Shown: positions 10,433 to 19,261 of the stretch, piece after piece | How positions within the stretch are numbered: the stretch's first letter is position 1 | Layout: each line of letters opens with the position of its first letter | Source: Pigmentiphaga sp. NML030171 | Lineage (GTDB): Bacteria; Pseudomonadota; Gammaproteobacteria; Burkholderiales; Burkholderiaceae_B | Direction: 5' to 3' | Length of the DNA: 64,000 nucleotides | Assembly: GCF_002188635.1 (NCBI RefSeq) | Contig: NZ_NINX01000047.1 | Location: 46,919 to 110,918, forward strand | Made by a program: the position numbers and the translations under genes | The notes under the pieces: model-generated | What the model was told of the DNA's origin: nothing | Database searches by the model: none | Seen by the model: only the letters and a program-made list of their open reading frames with translations

Positions 10433-11215
10433 ATGAACAACACCTTGCTCAAGGGGCTGGCCGTCATCGAGTTGCTGGCGCGCAGCCAGGGCGCCATGGG
10501 CGTCACGGACATCGCCCGGGCGCTGGGCCTGCCGAAGAGCAACGCGCACCGGCTGTTGCAGGCGCTGGCCGGGCAGCGCTACGTGATCCGCCACGACGGC
10601 GGTTCGTACAGCATTTCGATCAAGCTCTGGGAGCTGGGCTCGGCCGCCTTGTCGGGGTTCGACCTGCGCCGCCACGCGGAAGGCGTCATGGATGCCCTCA
10701 TGGACGCCACGGGCGAGTCCGTGCACCTGTCGGTCCTCGACCAGAAGGAGGTCGTCTACGTCCATAAGGTCGAAAGCCTGAATCCGGTCCGGGCTTATTC
10801 GCAGATAGGCGGACGCGCGGCCGCCCATTGCGTGGCCACCGGCAAGGCGATGATCGCCTTTCGCACTGCGCAGTGGCTGCAGGCGATGTCGCAGGAGCTG
10901 GTGGCATATACCCCTCACACCATCGTCGATCCGGCCGCCTTCGCGGCCGAGATGGCGCAGATCCGCAAGCGGGGCTACGCCGTCAATCGCTGCGAGTGGC
11001 GCGAGGCGGTCAGCGGCGTGGCGGCGCCGATACGAGACGGCATGGGCCACGTCATCGCGGCCATCGGCGTCTCCGGACCCGATGCGAGATTCAAGCCGCG
11101 CCGCTTGCGCGAGTTCTCCGAGCGCGTGCTCCTGGCCGCCCGGGAGTTGTCCGAGGGCCTGTCCGGCGGGCCGGACCATGGTTTGTCCCACGTGGCCAGC
11201 GCCTGGCGGCCCTGA
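10433..11215 (+). CDS. IclR-family transcriptional regulator
   Basis: 260-aa regulator: N-terminal winged helix-turn-helix (LLKGLAVIELLARS, VTDIARALGLPKSNAHRLL) and C-terminal IclR effector domain (GESVHLSVLDQKEVVYVHKVES, GRAAAHCVATGKAMIAF, GVAAPIRDGMGHVIAAIGVSGP). Divergent from the CoA-transferase/thiol-dioxygenase operon and therefore its probable regulator, responding to a pathway intermediate. ATG 10433 follows a palindrome at 10397-10413. It converges with the solenoid gene, leaving an 18-bp gap. Confidence 0.92.
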   Translation: MNNTLLKGLAVIELLARSQGAMGVTDIARALGLPKSNAHRLLQALAGQRYVIRHDGGSYSISIKLWELGSAALSGFDLRRHAEGVMDALMDATGESVHLSVLDQKEVVYVHKVESLNPVRAYSQIGGRAAAHCVATGKAMIAFRTAQWLQAMSQELVAYTPHTIVDPAAFAAEMAQIRKRGYAVNRCEWREAVSGVAAPIRDGMGHVIAAIGVSGPDARFKPRRLREFSERVLLAARELSEGLSGGPDHGLSHVASAWRP

Positions 11216-11233
11216 CGCTCCCGCCCGCGGCTT

Positions 11234-12103
11234 TCAGCACGCGCTGCCGGCCCAATGGCCGCTGACCAGGCCGTCCGGCCGTTGCCGGGCCTGGACGCGG
11301 GCGCTGTCCGCCCAGGCGTCGCGCCGGACCTGCAGGCCGGCATAGATGCCGTAGCCCGCGCCGCAGCCGATCTCGCCGCCCGCCTCGACCCCTTCGCCGG
11401 CCCGGATCGAGCCCTGGGCCAGGATGTCGCCCAGGGCCTTGATGCCCCATGCCGATTCGATGTGATTGCCGGCCGTGACGTTGCCGCCGGCCAGGATGCC
11501 CTGGACGGCCACCAGGTCGTGCCCGGCGCCGATGTCGACGCCTGCCTTGATGCCGCGGCCGCTGCGCAGCGCGTGGCCGGCCTGGATGCTGCCGTCGGCC
11601 TGGAGCATCAGCCCGGCCACGATGTCGCCGCCGGCCTGGATGTCCCACTTGGCGCGGCAATGCCCGCCCGCGTCGAGCTGGGTGGCTGCCTCGATGCCCC
11701 AGCCGGCCGAGATGTCGCCGCCGGCGCGGATATGGCCGCCGCTGGCCAGATTGCCCGCGGCTTCGATGTCGCTGCCGGCCACGATGGCGGTGCCGGCGCG
11801 TATGCCGCCGCCCGTGCACAGATGGCGGCCGGCGCGCACCAGCGTGTCGACATTGATGCCGCTGCGGACTTCGAGCGTGCCCGCGAACACGATGGCGTGG
11901 GCGTCGACCGTGTCCAGTCGCAAGACGGTGTCCACCGGTCCGAACTGGTCCAGCAGCCAGCAGGCGTCATCGACCCGGCCATCGGCCACCAGGGCATCGA
12001 GGATGGCTTGATAGTCTCCGTGTCCGTTGTGGTCTCGGATGAACCAGCGGTAGCCGCCGGTGCAGGGGTTCTTGGCTTTGACGAATTGCTTGGTGAGTTC
12101 CAT
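11234..12103 (-). CDS. Hexapeptide-repeat beta-solenoid protein of unknown function
   Basis: 289 aa, no signal peptide. Residues 1-70 form a distinct N-terminal region (KNPCTGGYRWFIRDHNGHGD, then a helical stretch DACWLLDQFGPVDTV). Residues 71-256 resolve into 31 uninterrupted six-residue units of the form [I/L/V]-x-[A/S]-G-x-x, e.g. IRAGGD, ISAGWG, IQAGGD, IKAGVD, ILAGGN, IRAGEG. Such strict hexads predict a beta-helix of about ten turns. The last 33 residues are non-repetitive. There is no acyltransferase-type catalytic His loop that I can see, so a structural, scaffold or polymer-forming role (compare bactofilin or FapA/DUF342 solenoids) is more likely than enzymatic activity. Function unknown; neighbours do not explain it. 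Confidence 0.85.
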   Translation of the reverse strand: MELTKQFVKAKNPCTGGYRWFIRDHNGHGDYQAILDALVADGRVDDACWLLDQFGPVDTVLRLDTVDAHAIVFAGTLEVRSGINVDTLVRAGRHLCTGGGIRAGTAIVAGSDIEAAGNLASGGHIRAGGDISAGWGIEAATQLDAGGHCRAKWDIQAGGDIVAGLMLQADGSIQAGHALRSGRGIKAGVDIGAGHDLVAVQGILAGGNVTAGNHIESAWGIKALGDILAQGSIRAGEGVEAGGEIGCGAGYGIYAGLQVRRDAWADSARVQARQRPDGLVSGHWAGSAC

Positions 12104-12223
12104 GGTGCCTGGCGCTGGCGATGAGCAAGGGCGCCCGCGTGGAGCAAGGCTGCACGCGGGCGAAAACAGTCGTTCCGGGCGGCCGGAGGCGGACGCCGGA
12201 ACGGATGCGGGACTGGATGCTCG

Positions 12224-12439
12224 TTAGCCGGGCTTGGACCGGGCGTAGGCCGAACGGGCCGCTGCTTCCTGGGCGTCCAGGAAACGCTTCCGCAGGGCAT
12301 GGGGGAAACTGTAGGGCGCGAAATCGCCGTGCACCGCCGGGCCTGGCGCAAGACGCCACAGGCGGGGCCCCGTCAGGGCGGGCCACCGCTGGCAGGACAC
12401 GGCGGGGCAAGCAGGCATGGTTGTTTCCGGCAGTTGCAA
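12224..12439 (-). CDS. Small hypothetical protein
   Basis: 71-aa frame in the otherwise empty 410-bp gap between the solenoid and FMN-oxidase genes. ATG 12439, with an alternative ATG at 12418. The C-terminal half (FPHALRKRFLDAQEAAARSAYARSKPG) is helical and amphipathic, and third codon positions are mostly G/C as in neighbouring real genes. No recognised domain, no signal peptide. Same strand as both neighbours. It may be a real small protein; the rest of the gap shows nothing else. Confidence 0.4.
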   Translation of the reverse strand: MQLPETTMPACPAVSCQRWPALTGPRLWRLAPGPAVHGDFAPYSFPHALRKRFLDAQEAAARSAYARSKPG

Positions 12440-12514
12440 CCCTGTGGGCGGATTGCGGCGCGCCCCGGGAAGACAGGGCGCGGCAGCCGCATGCTACCAG
12501 TTGGTCGCGAATCG

Positions 12515-13705
12515 TCAAGTCGGCGGCGGTTGGCCGTTGGACGGGGCGGCCGGGATGCCAGCGTTCCAGAGCAATTCGGAGGTCAAGGCGGCTGCGTTGG
12601 CGGCACCGCACAGGCGCATCGTCCGTATGAGCTCGTCGTGCAGGATGTCCAGCACGCGCGCCGCGCCCGCTTGGCCGGCCACACAGGCGCCGAACAGCAA
12701 CGGGCGTCCGACCAGGACTCCGGCAGCGCCCAGGCATCGCGCCTTGGCCACGTCGGCGCCGCGGCGCACGCCGCCATCCAGGAATACCTGCGCCTTGTCA
12801 CCGACCGCCCTCAGGACTGCGGCCAGCGCGGCCAGGGCGGGAACGCCGGTCTCGAGTTGCCTTCCGCCATGGTTGGAGACCACCAGGCCGTCGCATCCCG
12901 CCCTTAGTGCCCGCAGCGCGTCGTCTGGGCGCAGCACGCCCTTCACCAGCAGGGGGCCGGGCCAGCGCCGGCGGATCTCGGCCAGGCCGCTCCAATCGAA
13001 CGCGGGATCGAATTCGGCGCCTACCGACGGTGCAAGCGTGGAGCCGCGCGCGCCGGCCGGGTCGAGGCCAGCGAGATTGGCCATGGCGGGTACGCCATGG
13101 CGCAGCATGCCCAGAGCCCATCGCGGCCGGGCCGCGAACGCGGCGACATTGCGAGCGGTAAACCGGAAAGGCATGGCGCAGTCATTGCGCAGGTCCCGTT
13201 CCCGCTTGCCGCCTACCGGCACGTCCACGGTCACGACCAGGGCTTCGAAGCCGGCGGCAAGCGCGCGTGCGAGCAGGCGCCACATATGGTCCCGCTGGCG
13301 AAGCGGGTAGAGCTGGAACCACTTGGCGCCGGCCGATGCCTCGCCGATGGCTTCGATCGTGGTCGTGGCGGTGGTCGACAAGATGTAGGGGATGCCCGCC
13401 TGGGCCGCCGCGCGCGCGATGGCCCGGTCGCCGTCCAGGCAACCGTACCCGACCGCTCCCATGGGCGCCACGGCCACCGGCATGGCGACGGCACGCCCCA
13501 GCAGAAGCGTGGACGCGTCGGGCGAGGCGCCGCCGGCCAGCGCGCGGGGAGACCATCCCACCTGCCGAAAGGCATTGCGGTTGAGCGCCAGGGTGTGTTC
13601 GTCGTCCGCCCCGCCGGCGTAGAAATCGAAGATCGGCCCGGGTAGGCGCCGCTTGGCCAGCGCTTCGAAATCATCGAGGGCAAAGGTGCGGTCCAGGCGG
13701 GCCAT
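12515..13705 (-). CDS. FMN-dependent alpha-hydroxy-acid oxidase/dehydrogenase
   Basis: 396-aa member of the lactate dehydrogenase/glycolate oxidase family, oxidising an L-2-hydroxy acid to a 2-oxo acid. Seen: FMN site AVAPMGAVGYG, WFQLYPLRQRD, the catalytic Asp in VTVDVPVGGKRERD, the FMN Lys in PLLVKGVL, the proton-abstracting His and substrate Arg in VSNHGGRQLE, and the phosphate loop DGGVRRGADVAKARCLGA...GRPLLF. Odd point: the position equivalent to Tyr24 of glycolate oxidase is Phe (IFDFYAGGADDE). It follows a Bug gene by 9 bp in a LysR-Bug-Bug-oxidase series, suggesting uptake and oxidation of a hydroxy acid. Confidence 0.92.
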   Translation of the reverse strand: MARLDRTFALDDFEALAKRRLPGPIFDFYAGGADDEHTLALNRNAFRQVGWSPRALAGGASPDASTLLLGRAVAMPVAVAPMGAVGYGCLDGDRAIARAAAQAGIPYILSTTATTTIEAIGEASAGAKWFQLYPLRQRDHMWRLLARALAAGFEALVVTVDVPVGGKRERDLRNDCAMPFRFTARNVAAFAARPRWALGMLRHGVPAMANLAGLDPAGARGSTLAPSVGAEFDPAFDWSGLAEIRRRWPGPLLVKGVLRPDDALRALRAGCDGLVVSNHGGRQLETGVPALAALAAVLRAVGDKAQVFLDGGVRRGADVAKARCLGAAGVLVGRPLLFGACVAGQAGAARVLDILHDELIRTMRLCGAANAAALTSELLWNAGIPAAPSNGQPPPT

Positions 13706-13714
13706 GATCGTGCG

Positions 13715-14698
13715 TCAGGGTTGCTTGGGAACACGGGCCAATTCGACCAGCATGCCCGCGGCCTGGCGGTCCTGGGCGAGAAAGCGGACGAATTGCTCGG
13801 GCGTGTCAAGAGCGCTTTCCACGTAGCGGGTTTGCATGACCTCGACCATTTTCGGATCCTGGAACACGGCGGTGAATGCGCGATGAATGCGCGCCACGAT
13901 GCCGGACGGCGTACCGGCGGGGGCGGCGATGCCCCACCACGGCCGGCTTGGGAAACCGCCCAGGCCGCTTTCGGCCATGGTCGGCACATCTGGCAATTGT
14001 GGCGACCGTTGGGCGCCCGCCACGGCGATGGCGCGCAATTGGCCGCTCTGGATCAGGCCGATGAAGTTGCCCAGGCCCATCTGCGCAAGCTGGATCTCGC
14101 CGGCCGTGACGGCGTTGGCGATGGGGCCGCCGCCTTTGTACGGGACGCCCACCATGCGCGTTCCCCATTCCCGGTTGAGCCAGGCGACGAGCAATTCCTG
14201 CAGCGAACCGGAGCCCAGGGTGCCGAAATTGACGGCATCCGGGTGCGCCTTCGCATAGGCGCGCAATTCAGCCACCGAGCGCACGGGAAGCGCTGCCGGC
14301 ACCACCAGCCCTTCGGTGACGTAGAACAGGCGGTTGATCGGCGTGAAGTCCCGGGCTGGGTCGTAGGGCAGCTTCTCGAACATGAACGGGTTGAATGACA
14401 TGGTGGCGTGATACACCGCGCAAAGGGTGTAGCCGTCGGCGGGGGCCTTCGCGCAGGCCTCGGCGCCGACGATGCCGCTGGCGCCCGGGCGGTTCTCGAC
14501 GACGATCGGCTGTCCCAATTGCTGGCCGAGCGCCGGCGTGGCGGCCCGGAGCACGACGTCGGTGACGCTGCCCGGAGCGATCGGTACGATCAGCTTGACA
14601 GGACGCGTGGGGTAGTCGTCCTGGGCCTGGACGGCAGGCGACAGGACGCAAGCGGTCAGCGCGAGGACGAGCCCCGCGCGGCGGATGGTGGAATGCAT
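13715..14698 (-). CDS. Bug-family periplasmic solute-binding protein
   Basis: 327-aa Bug/TctC receptor with a signal peptide ending AVQA|QDDYPTRPVKLIVP. Motifs: IVVENRPGASGIVGAEACAKAPADGYTL, GTLGSGSLQELLV, PYKGGGPIANAV, LPDVPTMAESGL and IAAPAGTPSGIVARIH. Located between the signal-less Bug gene and the FMN oxidase on the minus strand. Likely ligand: a carboxylate such as the hydroxy acid oxidised by its neighbour (inference). Confidence 0.93.
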   Translation of the reverse strand: MHSTIRRAGLVLALTACVLSPAVQAQDDYPTRPVKLIVPIAPGSVTDVVLRAATPALGQQLGQPIVVENRPGASGIVGAEACAKAPADGYTLCAVYHATMSFNPFMFEKLPYDPARDFTPINRLFYVTEGLVVPAALPVRSVAELRAYAKAHPDAVNFGTLGSGSLQELLVAWLNREWGTRMVGVPYKGGGPIANAVTAGEIQLAQMGLGNFIGLIQSGQLRAIAVAGAQRSPQLPDVPTMAESGLGGFPSRPWWGIAAPAGTPSGIVARIHRAFTAVFQDPKMVEVMQTRYVESALDTPEQFVRFLAQDRQAAGMLVELARVPKQP

Positions 14699-14736
14699 GG
14701 TGGTCTCCTCGATGGCGGCGCCTGGCCGCTCGGTTT

Positions 14737-15648
14737 TCAGTGCAGCGACGTCTGGCCGGCAGCCGACAAGCCCAATGCCTTGATCACGTCTCCGAACTGT
14801 TTGTCGTCTTCCTGCATGTACTGCGCGAACTCGTCGCCCAGGCGCCAGCGGGTCGTGAAGAAACTGGCTCGGGCTTCGGCCTGGAAATCGGGGTCATCGG
14901 CCACGGCGCCCAGCGCCTCCACGTATTCGCGGGTGATCGTACCGGGGAGGCCGCGCGGAGCGACGATGCCCCGCCAGTGCGCGACCGACCACGGCACGCC
15001 CGCCGCCTCTTGCACCGTGGGAACGTCGGGAAACGAGCGGTGGCGCTGGTCTTCCATGGTCGCCAGCGCACGGGCGCTGCCGGCCTGGAGCGGCCCGCGG
15101 GCGTCGGTCATGGTGATGGGCGCGACATGCGCGCGCCCCGCCAGCGCGTGCTCCAGCCCCTGTTCGCCGCTATGCGTCTCTATCCATTGGAGGTGCTCCA
15201 GCGGAATGCCGTTGACGTGCATCAAACCGGCCAAGGAGAATTTCCAGACGCTGAAATTGGGCCCGCCCGAGCCGATGATCGGATGGCGGCGGCAATGTTC
15301 GAGGAAAGCGCGCAGATCATGAAACGGCGAGCCGGCCGGCACGATGACGGCCGAGGACTCGACGAACGGCACCGCCAGCGGCGTGTAGTCGGAGGGAGTC
15401 AGCGAGGTGAGGCCGAGGTGCCAGTGCATCATGCCGATTTCGCCGGTGATCAGGCCCAGCACCGTGCCGTCCGCGCTGGCATCGGCGATGGCCTGGTGGC
15501 CGGAGACGGCGCCGGGTCGATTCACCACATCGATGGTGCGCCCGAGTTTTCGTCCCAGGTGCCTGGCGATGAGCCGGGCGCGCTGATCGCTGCCTCCGTC
15601 TTTCACGTACGGGACCAGCAATCGGATAGGTGCATTGGAGTGGGGCAT
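14737..15648 (-). CDS. Bug-like solute-binding protein lacking a signal peptide
   Basis: 303 aa; begins MPHSNAPIRLLVPYVKDGGSDQRARLIARHLGRK, i.e. directly at the first beta-strand of the mature Bug fold. An in-frame TGA lies ten codons upstream with no start codon between, so no signal peptide can be added without a frameshift. The rest resembles the family (IDVVNRPGAVSGHQAI, FPDVPTVQEAAGV, IVAPRGLPGTITREYV) but the loops are divergent. Either a cytoplasmic Bug-fold protein or a gene whose secretion signal has been lost. Upstream is the LysR gene (89 bp), downstream a normal Bug gene. Confidence 0.82.
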   Translation of the reverse strand: MPHSNAPIRLLVPYVKDGGSDQRARLIARHLGRKLGRTIDVVNRPGAVSGHQAIADASADGTVLGLITGEIGMMHWHLGLTSLTPSDYTPLAVPFVESSAVIVPAGSPFHDLRAFLEHCRRHPIIGSGGPNFSVWKFSLAGLMHVNGIPLEHLQWIETHSGEQGLEHALAGRAHVAPITMTDARGPLQAGSARALATMEDQRHRSFPDVPTVQEAAGVPWSVAHWRGIVAPRGLPGTITREYVEALGAVADDPDFQAEARASFFTTRWRLGDEFAQYMQEDDKQFGDVIKALGLSAAGQTSLH

Positions 15649-15737
15649 GGGCTTGTCGTGTCTCGTTGAGTCCGGTCAGCTTATCGGTGGGACGGCGCGG
15701 GGGCCAATGGCATGTTTTCATGCCTCATTCCCTGGGG

Positions 15738-16652
15738 TTATAGGCCGCCGGAAGACTCCCGCGCCGCCACGTGCCTGCGCATGCAATCGCCGAACAGATC
15801 GATCAGCGGCAGGGCAACCGGGTGCCTGCGCCGTGCCAGGCCGCCGCGGAAGCGCCAGATGCCTTGTGCTGTCGGCAGGACGTCGATGCCGAGCTTGCGC
15901 GCGTGCGGCAGCACCTGGTGCGATTGCGTCGCCACGAACTGGCCGGTCGCGACAAGCGAAAGCAGTATCTCGAGCGAATCGGCCTCGGCGGCGAAGCCTG
16001 GCGTGTCCAGCCCGCGCAGCGCGAAGTATCGCTTCATGCGTTCCAGCACGGCATAGTCATTGTGCGGGCCGACGAATCGGCATCGACTGAGTTCTACGTC
16101 GGAGACCTCGTCCGCCTGGTGCAGGGGATGGCTGCGATGCGCGAGGAAAACATGGCTGCTGTCGATCAGGTATTCCTTCTCGATGTCGTCGTGGTCGGGA
16201 AAATCCAGCGCGGCGCAGATGATGTCGAGTTCGCCGCGCAGCAATTGCGGCAGCAAGGTGCTCAGCACGCCGGGCACCACGCGTACGCGCAGGCTGGGAT
16301 GGGTTTGCGCCAGTTCCGCCACGACGTCTGGCAGTAGATGGACGGACCAGAGCGGGCCGGCGCCGACATTCAGCATGCCCACGCCGCCGTCCTTCATCGA
16401 AAGGATTTCGTCATGGGCACGCTGCGATTCCAGCTGGATGAGGCGGGCGCGGTGCGCCAGCGTCGCTCCGTACGCGGTTGGCACCATGCCGGCGGCGGTG
16501 CGCTTGAACAAAGGTACGCCCAGTTGTTCCTCGAGCTTGCGCAGGCTCTTGGACAGCGCCGGCTGGGTGATGCACAACTCGTCGGCGGCCGCCGTGAGCG
16601 TGCGATGCGTCACTACGGCCAGGAAGCAGGTAAGCAGCTTGGAGTTGAGCAC
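15738..16652 (-). CDS. LysR-family transcriptional regulator
   Basis: 304-aa LysR regulator. GTG start at 16652 is preceded by GGAAGG about 8 bp upstream. N-terminal helix-turn-helix: LLTCFLAVVTHRTLTAAADELCITQPALSKSLRKLEEQLGVPLF; the remainder is the periplasmic-binding-protein-like effector domain. Unusually for the family it is co-directional with, and upstream of, its probable targets (two Bug genes and the FMN oxidase) rather than divergent. Highest similarity by eye is to regulators of aromatic/hydroxy-acid uptake operons; effector unknown. Confidence 0.9.
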   Translation of the reverse strand: MLNSKLLTCFLAVVTHRTLTAAADELCITQPALSKSLRKLEEQLGVPLFKRTAAGMVPTAYGATLAHRARLIQLESQRAHDEILSMKDGGVGMLNVGAGPLWSVHLLPDVVAELAQTHPSLRVRVVPGVLSTLLPQLLRGELDIICAALDFPDHDDIEKEYLIDSSHVFLAHRSHPLHQADEVSDVELSRCRFVGPHNDYAVLERMKRYFALRGLDTPGFAAEADSLEILLSLVATGQFVATQSHQVLPHARKLGIDVLPTAQGIWRFRGGLARRRHPVALPLIDLFGDCMRRHVAARESSGGL

Positions 16653-16819
16653 GGGCAGGGCCTTCCAGCGGGGAAGTCATCCCGGCACTCTACGAGCGGA
16701 TGAGACGGCCCGGCCAGCCGGTTTGCTGGATAGTCGGTATCCATGGGCTGGATGATGCGCTGGTCTTTCCAGGATTGCGCCGCCGCGGCCGCCCGGATGC
16801 CAAGAGGCCGGGACATGCT

Positions 16820-19240
16820 TCAGCCGTCCTCGCCCGGATCGAAGTCCATGCGCCGCATCGCGTCCGCCAGCGAGATCCGCGACCGCTCGTAGTCGGCCCA
16901 GGGCGTGTTGCCGGTGGCCAGCCGGTCGCCCAGCGTGTGCAGCGTCCAGTGGGCGGAGCTCGACAGGCCGTCCAGTTCCTCCCAGGCCACGGGCACCGAC
17001 ACGGCCAGCCCCGGCCGCGCGCGTACCGACCAGGCCGCCACCGTGGTGGCGCCGAAGCCGTTGCGCAGGTAGTCGATGAAGATCTTGCCCACCCGGTTCC
17101 GGGGCCCGCTCTTGGCCACGAAATGGCTGGGCAGGGTCTGCGCCAGGTGCTGGACGATGGCGCGCGAGAAGGCCTTGACGGTATCCCAGTCGTATTGCGG
17201 CCGCAGCGGCACGATGACGTGCATGCCCTTGCCGCCGCTGGTCTTCAGGAAGGCGGGCAGGCCCAGTTCGCGCAGGAAGGCGTGCACGAGCTGGGTGCCT
17301 TCGCGGATGCGCGGCCAGCCCACGCCTTCGCCGGGGTCCAGGTCGAAGGTCATGCGGTCGGGCGTGCCGATCGCGTCGTCCGTGCCGTTCCAGGTGTGCA
17401 GTTCGATGGTGTTCATCTGCGCCGCGGACAAAAGGCCCTGCAGGTCGTCGATCTTCATCAGCGGTGGATGGCCCGGGTCGATCTCCTGGGGCAGCCTGAC
17501 CACGCCGGGCAGCGCCGCGCGGTCGGCGTGCTTCTGGAAGAAGAGTTCGCCGCCCACGCCGTCCGGCGCCCGCACCAGGGCCACGGGCCGGTTCTTCAGG
17601 TGCGGCAGCAGCAGCGGGGCCATGGCCGCGTAGCACTGGACCAGTTGCAGCTTGGTGATGCCGCTCTGCTTGTCGATCACCCGTCCCGGGTGCGTCACGC
17701 GGAAGGAGGCGGGCAGGCCGTTGCTTTGCATGGTCTCGGATTCCTTGGGCGGCGCGGCCGCCTGTTCGCGGGTGACGGCGCTGGCGGGCTTGTCGGCGCG
17801 CAAGCCGCGGAAGACGCCCTGGCGGATGTGGCCGCCGCCGGTCCATTCGGCGAACGAGACCTCGGCCAGAAGCTCCGGCCGGACCCAGTGGGCCCGGCCC
17901 AGGCCCTTCGTGTTGGTTTCGAACGGGGAGCGCGGCGCGGCCAGCTCGTCCAGGCGCTTCTTCAGGGATAGCAAGGTACGCTGGTCGAATCCCGAGCCGA
18001 CGTTGCCCGCGTAGCGCAGCCGTCCCTCTTCGTCGTGCACGCCCAGCAGCAGCGAACCCAGTCCCGAGCGCGTCCCCTGGGGGTCGGTATAGCCGCCGAT
18101 GACGAATTCCTGGCGGTTCTGGCACTTGAGCTTGATCCAGTCGGCGGAGCGGCCCGAGCGATAGCCGCCGTCCTTGCGCTTGCCGATGACCCCCTCGAAG
18201 CCCAGGCGGCAGGCCGAGGCGACCAGGTCGCGCGGCGCGGCCTCGAACGCGTCGCTGAAGCGCAGGCGCGCCGGATCGGCGTCCTCCAGCAGGCTGCGCA
18301 GCGTCGTGCGCCGCTCGGCAAGCGGCAGGCGGCGCAGGTCGCGGCCGGCGTAGAAGGGGAGGTCGAACAGGTAGTAGACGGCGCCGCGCGCGGAGCCGGT
18401 CTCGAACGCATTCTGCAGCGACTGGAAGTCGGGGATGCCGTGTTCGTCGGGCACGATGATCTCGCCGTCCAGCCAGGCATCGGCCAACTTCATTGCTTCG
18501 ATCGCGGCGCGCAGTTCTTCCAGCTTGTGCGTCCAGTCCTTGCCGGTGCGGGTGTAGAGGCGAACCTGGCCGGCTTCGATGCGGGCCAGGATCCGGTAGC
18601 CGTCGAACTTCAGTTCGTATTGCCAATGTTCGGGATCCGGCGGCGGCGCGTTCACCAGCGTCGCCAGTTGCGGTTCGAGCGTGGCGGGCAGCTTCGCGTA
18701 GGCCGGCGCGGGAGCGGAGGCTTCCTCGGCATCGGCCTCGGGACCGGTGACCGCGTAGTCGTCTTTTTCCTTGATCAACAGCCAGGCTGGCTGCTTCTCG
18801 GTCTTGCGCATCCGCACCAGCGCCCACTGGCCGTGCAGCTTGGCGCCGCGCAGCTCGAACTTGAGCTTGCCCGCGCGGTAGCCCTTGCGCGGATCCTCCA
18901 GCGGAATCCAGGTCCCGGCGTCCCAGATGGCGACGTCGCCGGCGCCATAGTGGCCCTCGGGAATGCGGCCCTCGAAGCTGCCGTAGGACAGCGGATGGTC
19001 CTCGACCTGGACCGCCATGCGCTTGACGCCCGGATCCAGGCTCGGGCCCTTGGGCACGGCCCAGCTCTTGAGCGTGCCGTCCAGCTCCAGCCGGAAGTCG
19101 TAGTGCAGGCGCCGCGCCGCATGGCGCTGGACGACGAAGGACAGGGCGTGCGTGCCGGGCTTGCCGCCCGCGGCGGGTTCGGGCGTGTGGGCGAAATCGC
19201 GCTTGGCGCGATAGGTGCGGAGGGCGTCGTTCCTGGCCAT
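16820..19240 (-). CDS. ligD: Multifunctional non-homologous end-joining DNA ligase LigD
   Basis: 806 aa with three domains in the order phosphoesterase-ligase-polymerase. Phosphoesterase (about 30-165): HALSFVVQRHAARRLHYDFRLE, PKGPSLDP, HPLSYGSFEGRIPEGHYGAGDV. ATP-dependent ligase (about 185-490): adenylated Lys211 in YELKFDGYRIL, DGEIIV, FEGVIGKRKD, WIKLK. Archaeo-eukaryotic primase-type polymerase (about 525-800): DLDPGEGVGWP, TSGGKGMHVIVPL, AVSVPVAWEEL. It processes, fills and seals double-strand breaks with Ku. Starts at ATG 19240, 21 bp after the ku stop on the same strand, so ku-ligD is a two-gene operon. Confidence 0.96.
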   Translation of the reverse strand: MARNDALRTYRAKRDFAHTPEPAAGGKPGTHALSFVVQRHAARRLHYDFRLELDGTLKSWAVPKGPSLDPGVKRMAVQVEDHPLSYGSFEGRIPEGHYGAGDVAIWDAGTWIPLEDPRKGYRAGKLKFELRGAKLHGQWALVRMRKTEKQPAWLLIKEKDDYAVTGPEADAEEASAPAPAYAKLPATLEPQLATLVNAPPPDPEHWQYELKFDGYRILARIEAGQVRLYTRTGKDWTHKLEELRAAIEAMKLADAWLDGEIIVPDEHGIPDFQSLQNAFETGSARGAVYYLFDLPFYAGRDLRRLPLAERRTTLRSLLEDADPARLRFSDAFEAAPRDLVASACRLGFEGVIGKRKDGGYRSGRSADWIKLKCQNRQEFVIGGYTDPQGTRSGLGSLLLGVHDEEGRLRYAGNVGSGFDQRTLLSLKKRLDELAAPRSPFETNTKGLGRAHWVRPELLAEVSFAEWTGGGHIRQGVFRGLRADKPASAVTREQAAAPPKESETMQSNGLPASFRVTHPGRVIDKQSGITKLQLVQCYAAMAPLLLPHLKNRPVALVRAPDGVGGELFFQKHADRAALPGVVRLPQEIDPGHPPLMKIDDLQGLLSAAQMNTIELHTWNGTDDAIGTPDRMTFDLDPGEGVGWPRIREGTQLVHAFLRELGLPAFLKTSGGKGMHVIVPLRPQYDWDTVKAFSRAIVQHLAQTLPSHFVAKSGPRNRVGKIFIDYLRNGFGATTVAAWSVRARPGLAVSVPVAWEELDGLSSSAHWTLHTLGDRLATGNTPWADYERSRISLADAMRRMDFDPGEDG

Positions 19241-19261
19241 GCGAGGCTCCGGTGGCCGTGG

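Noticed and set aside
11255..12124. Long plus-strand open frame covering the solenoid gene
   Set aside because: It is the antisense shadow of a highly repetitive GC-rich gene; the minus-strand hexads are regular protein repeats with an appropriate start, whereas this frame has no recognisable family.
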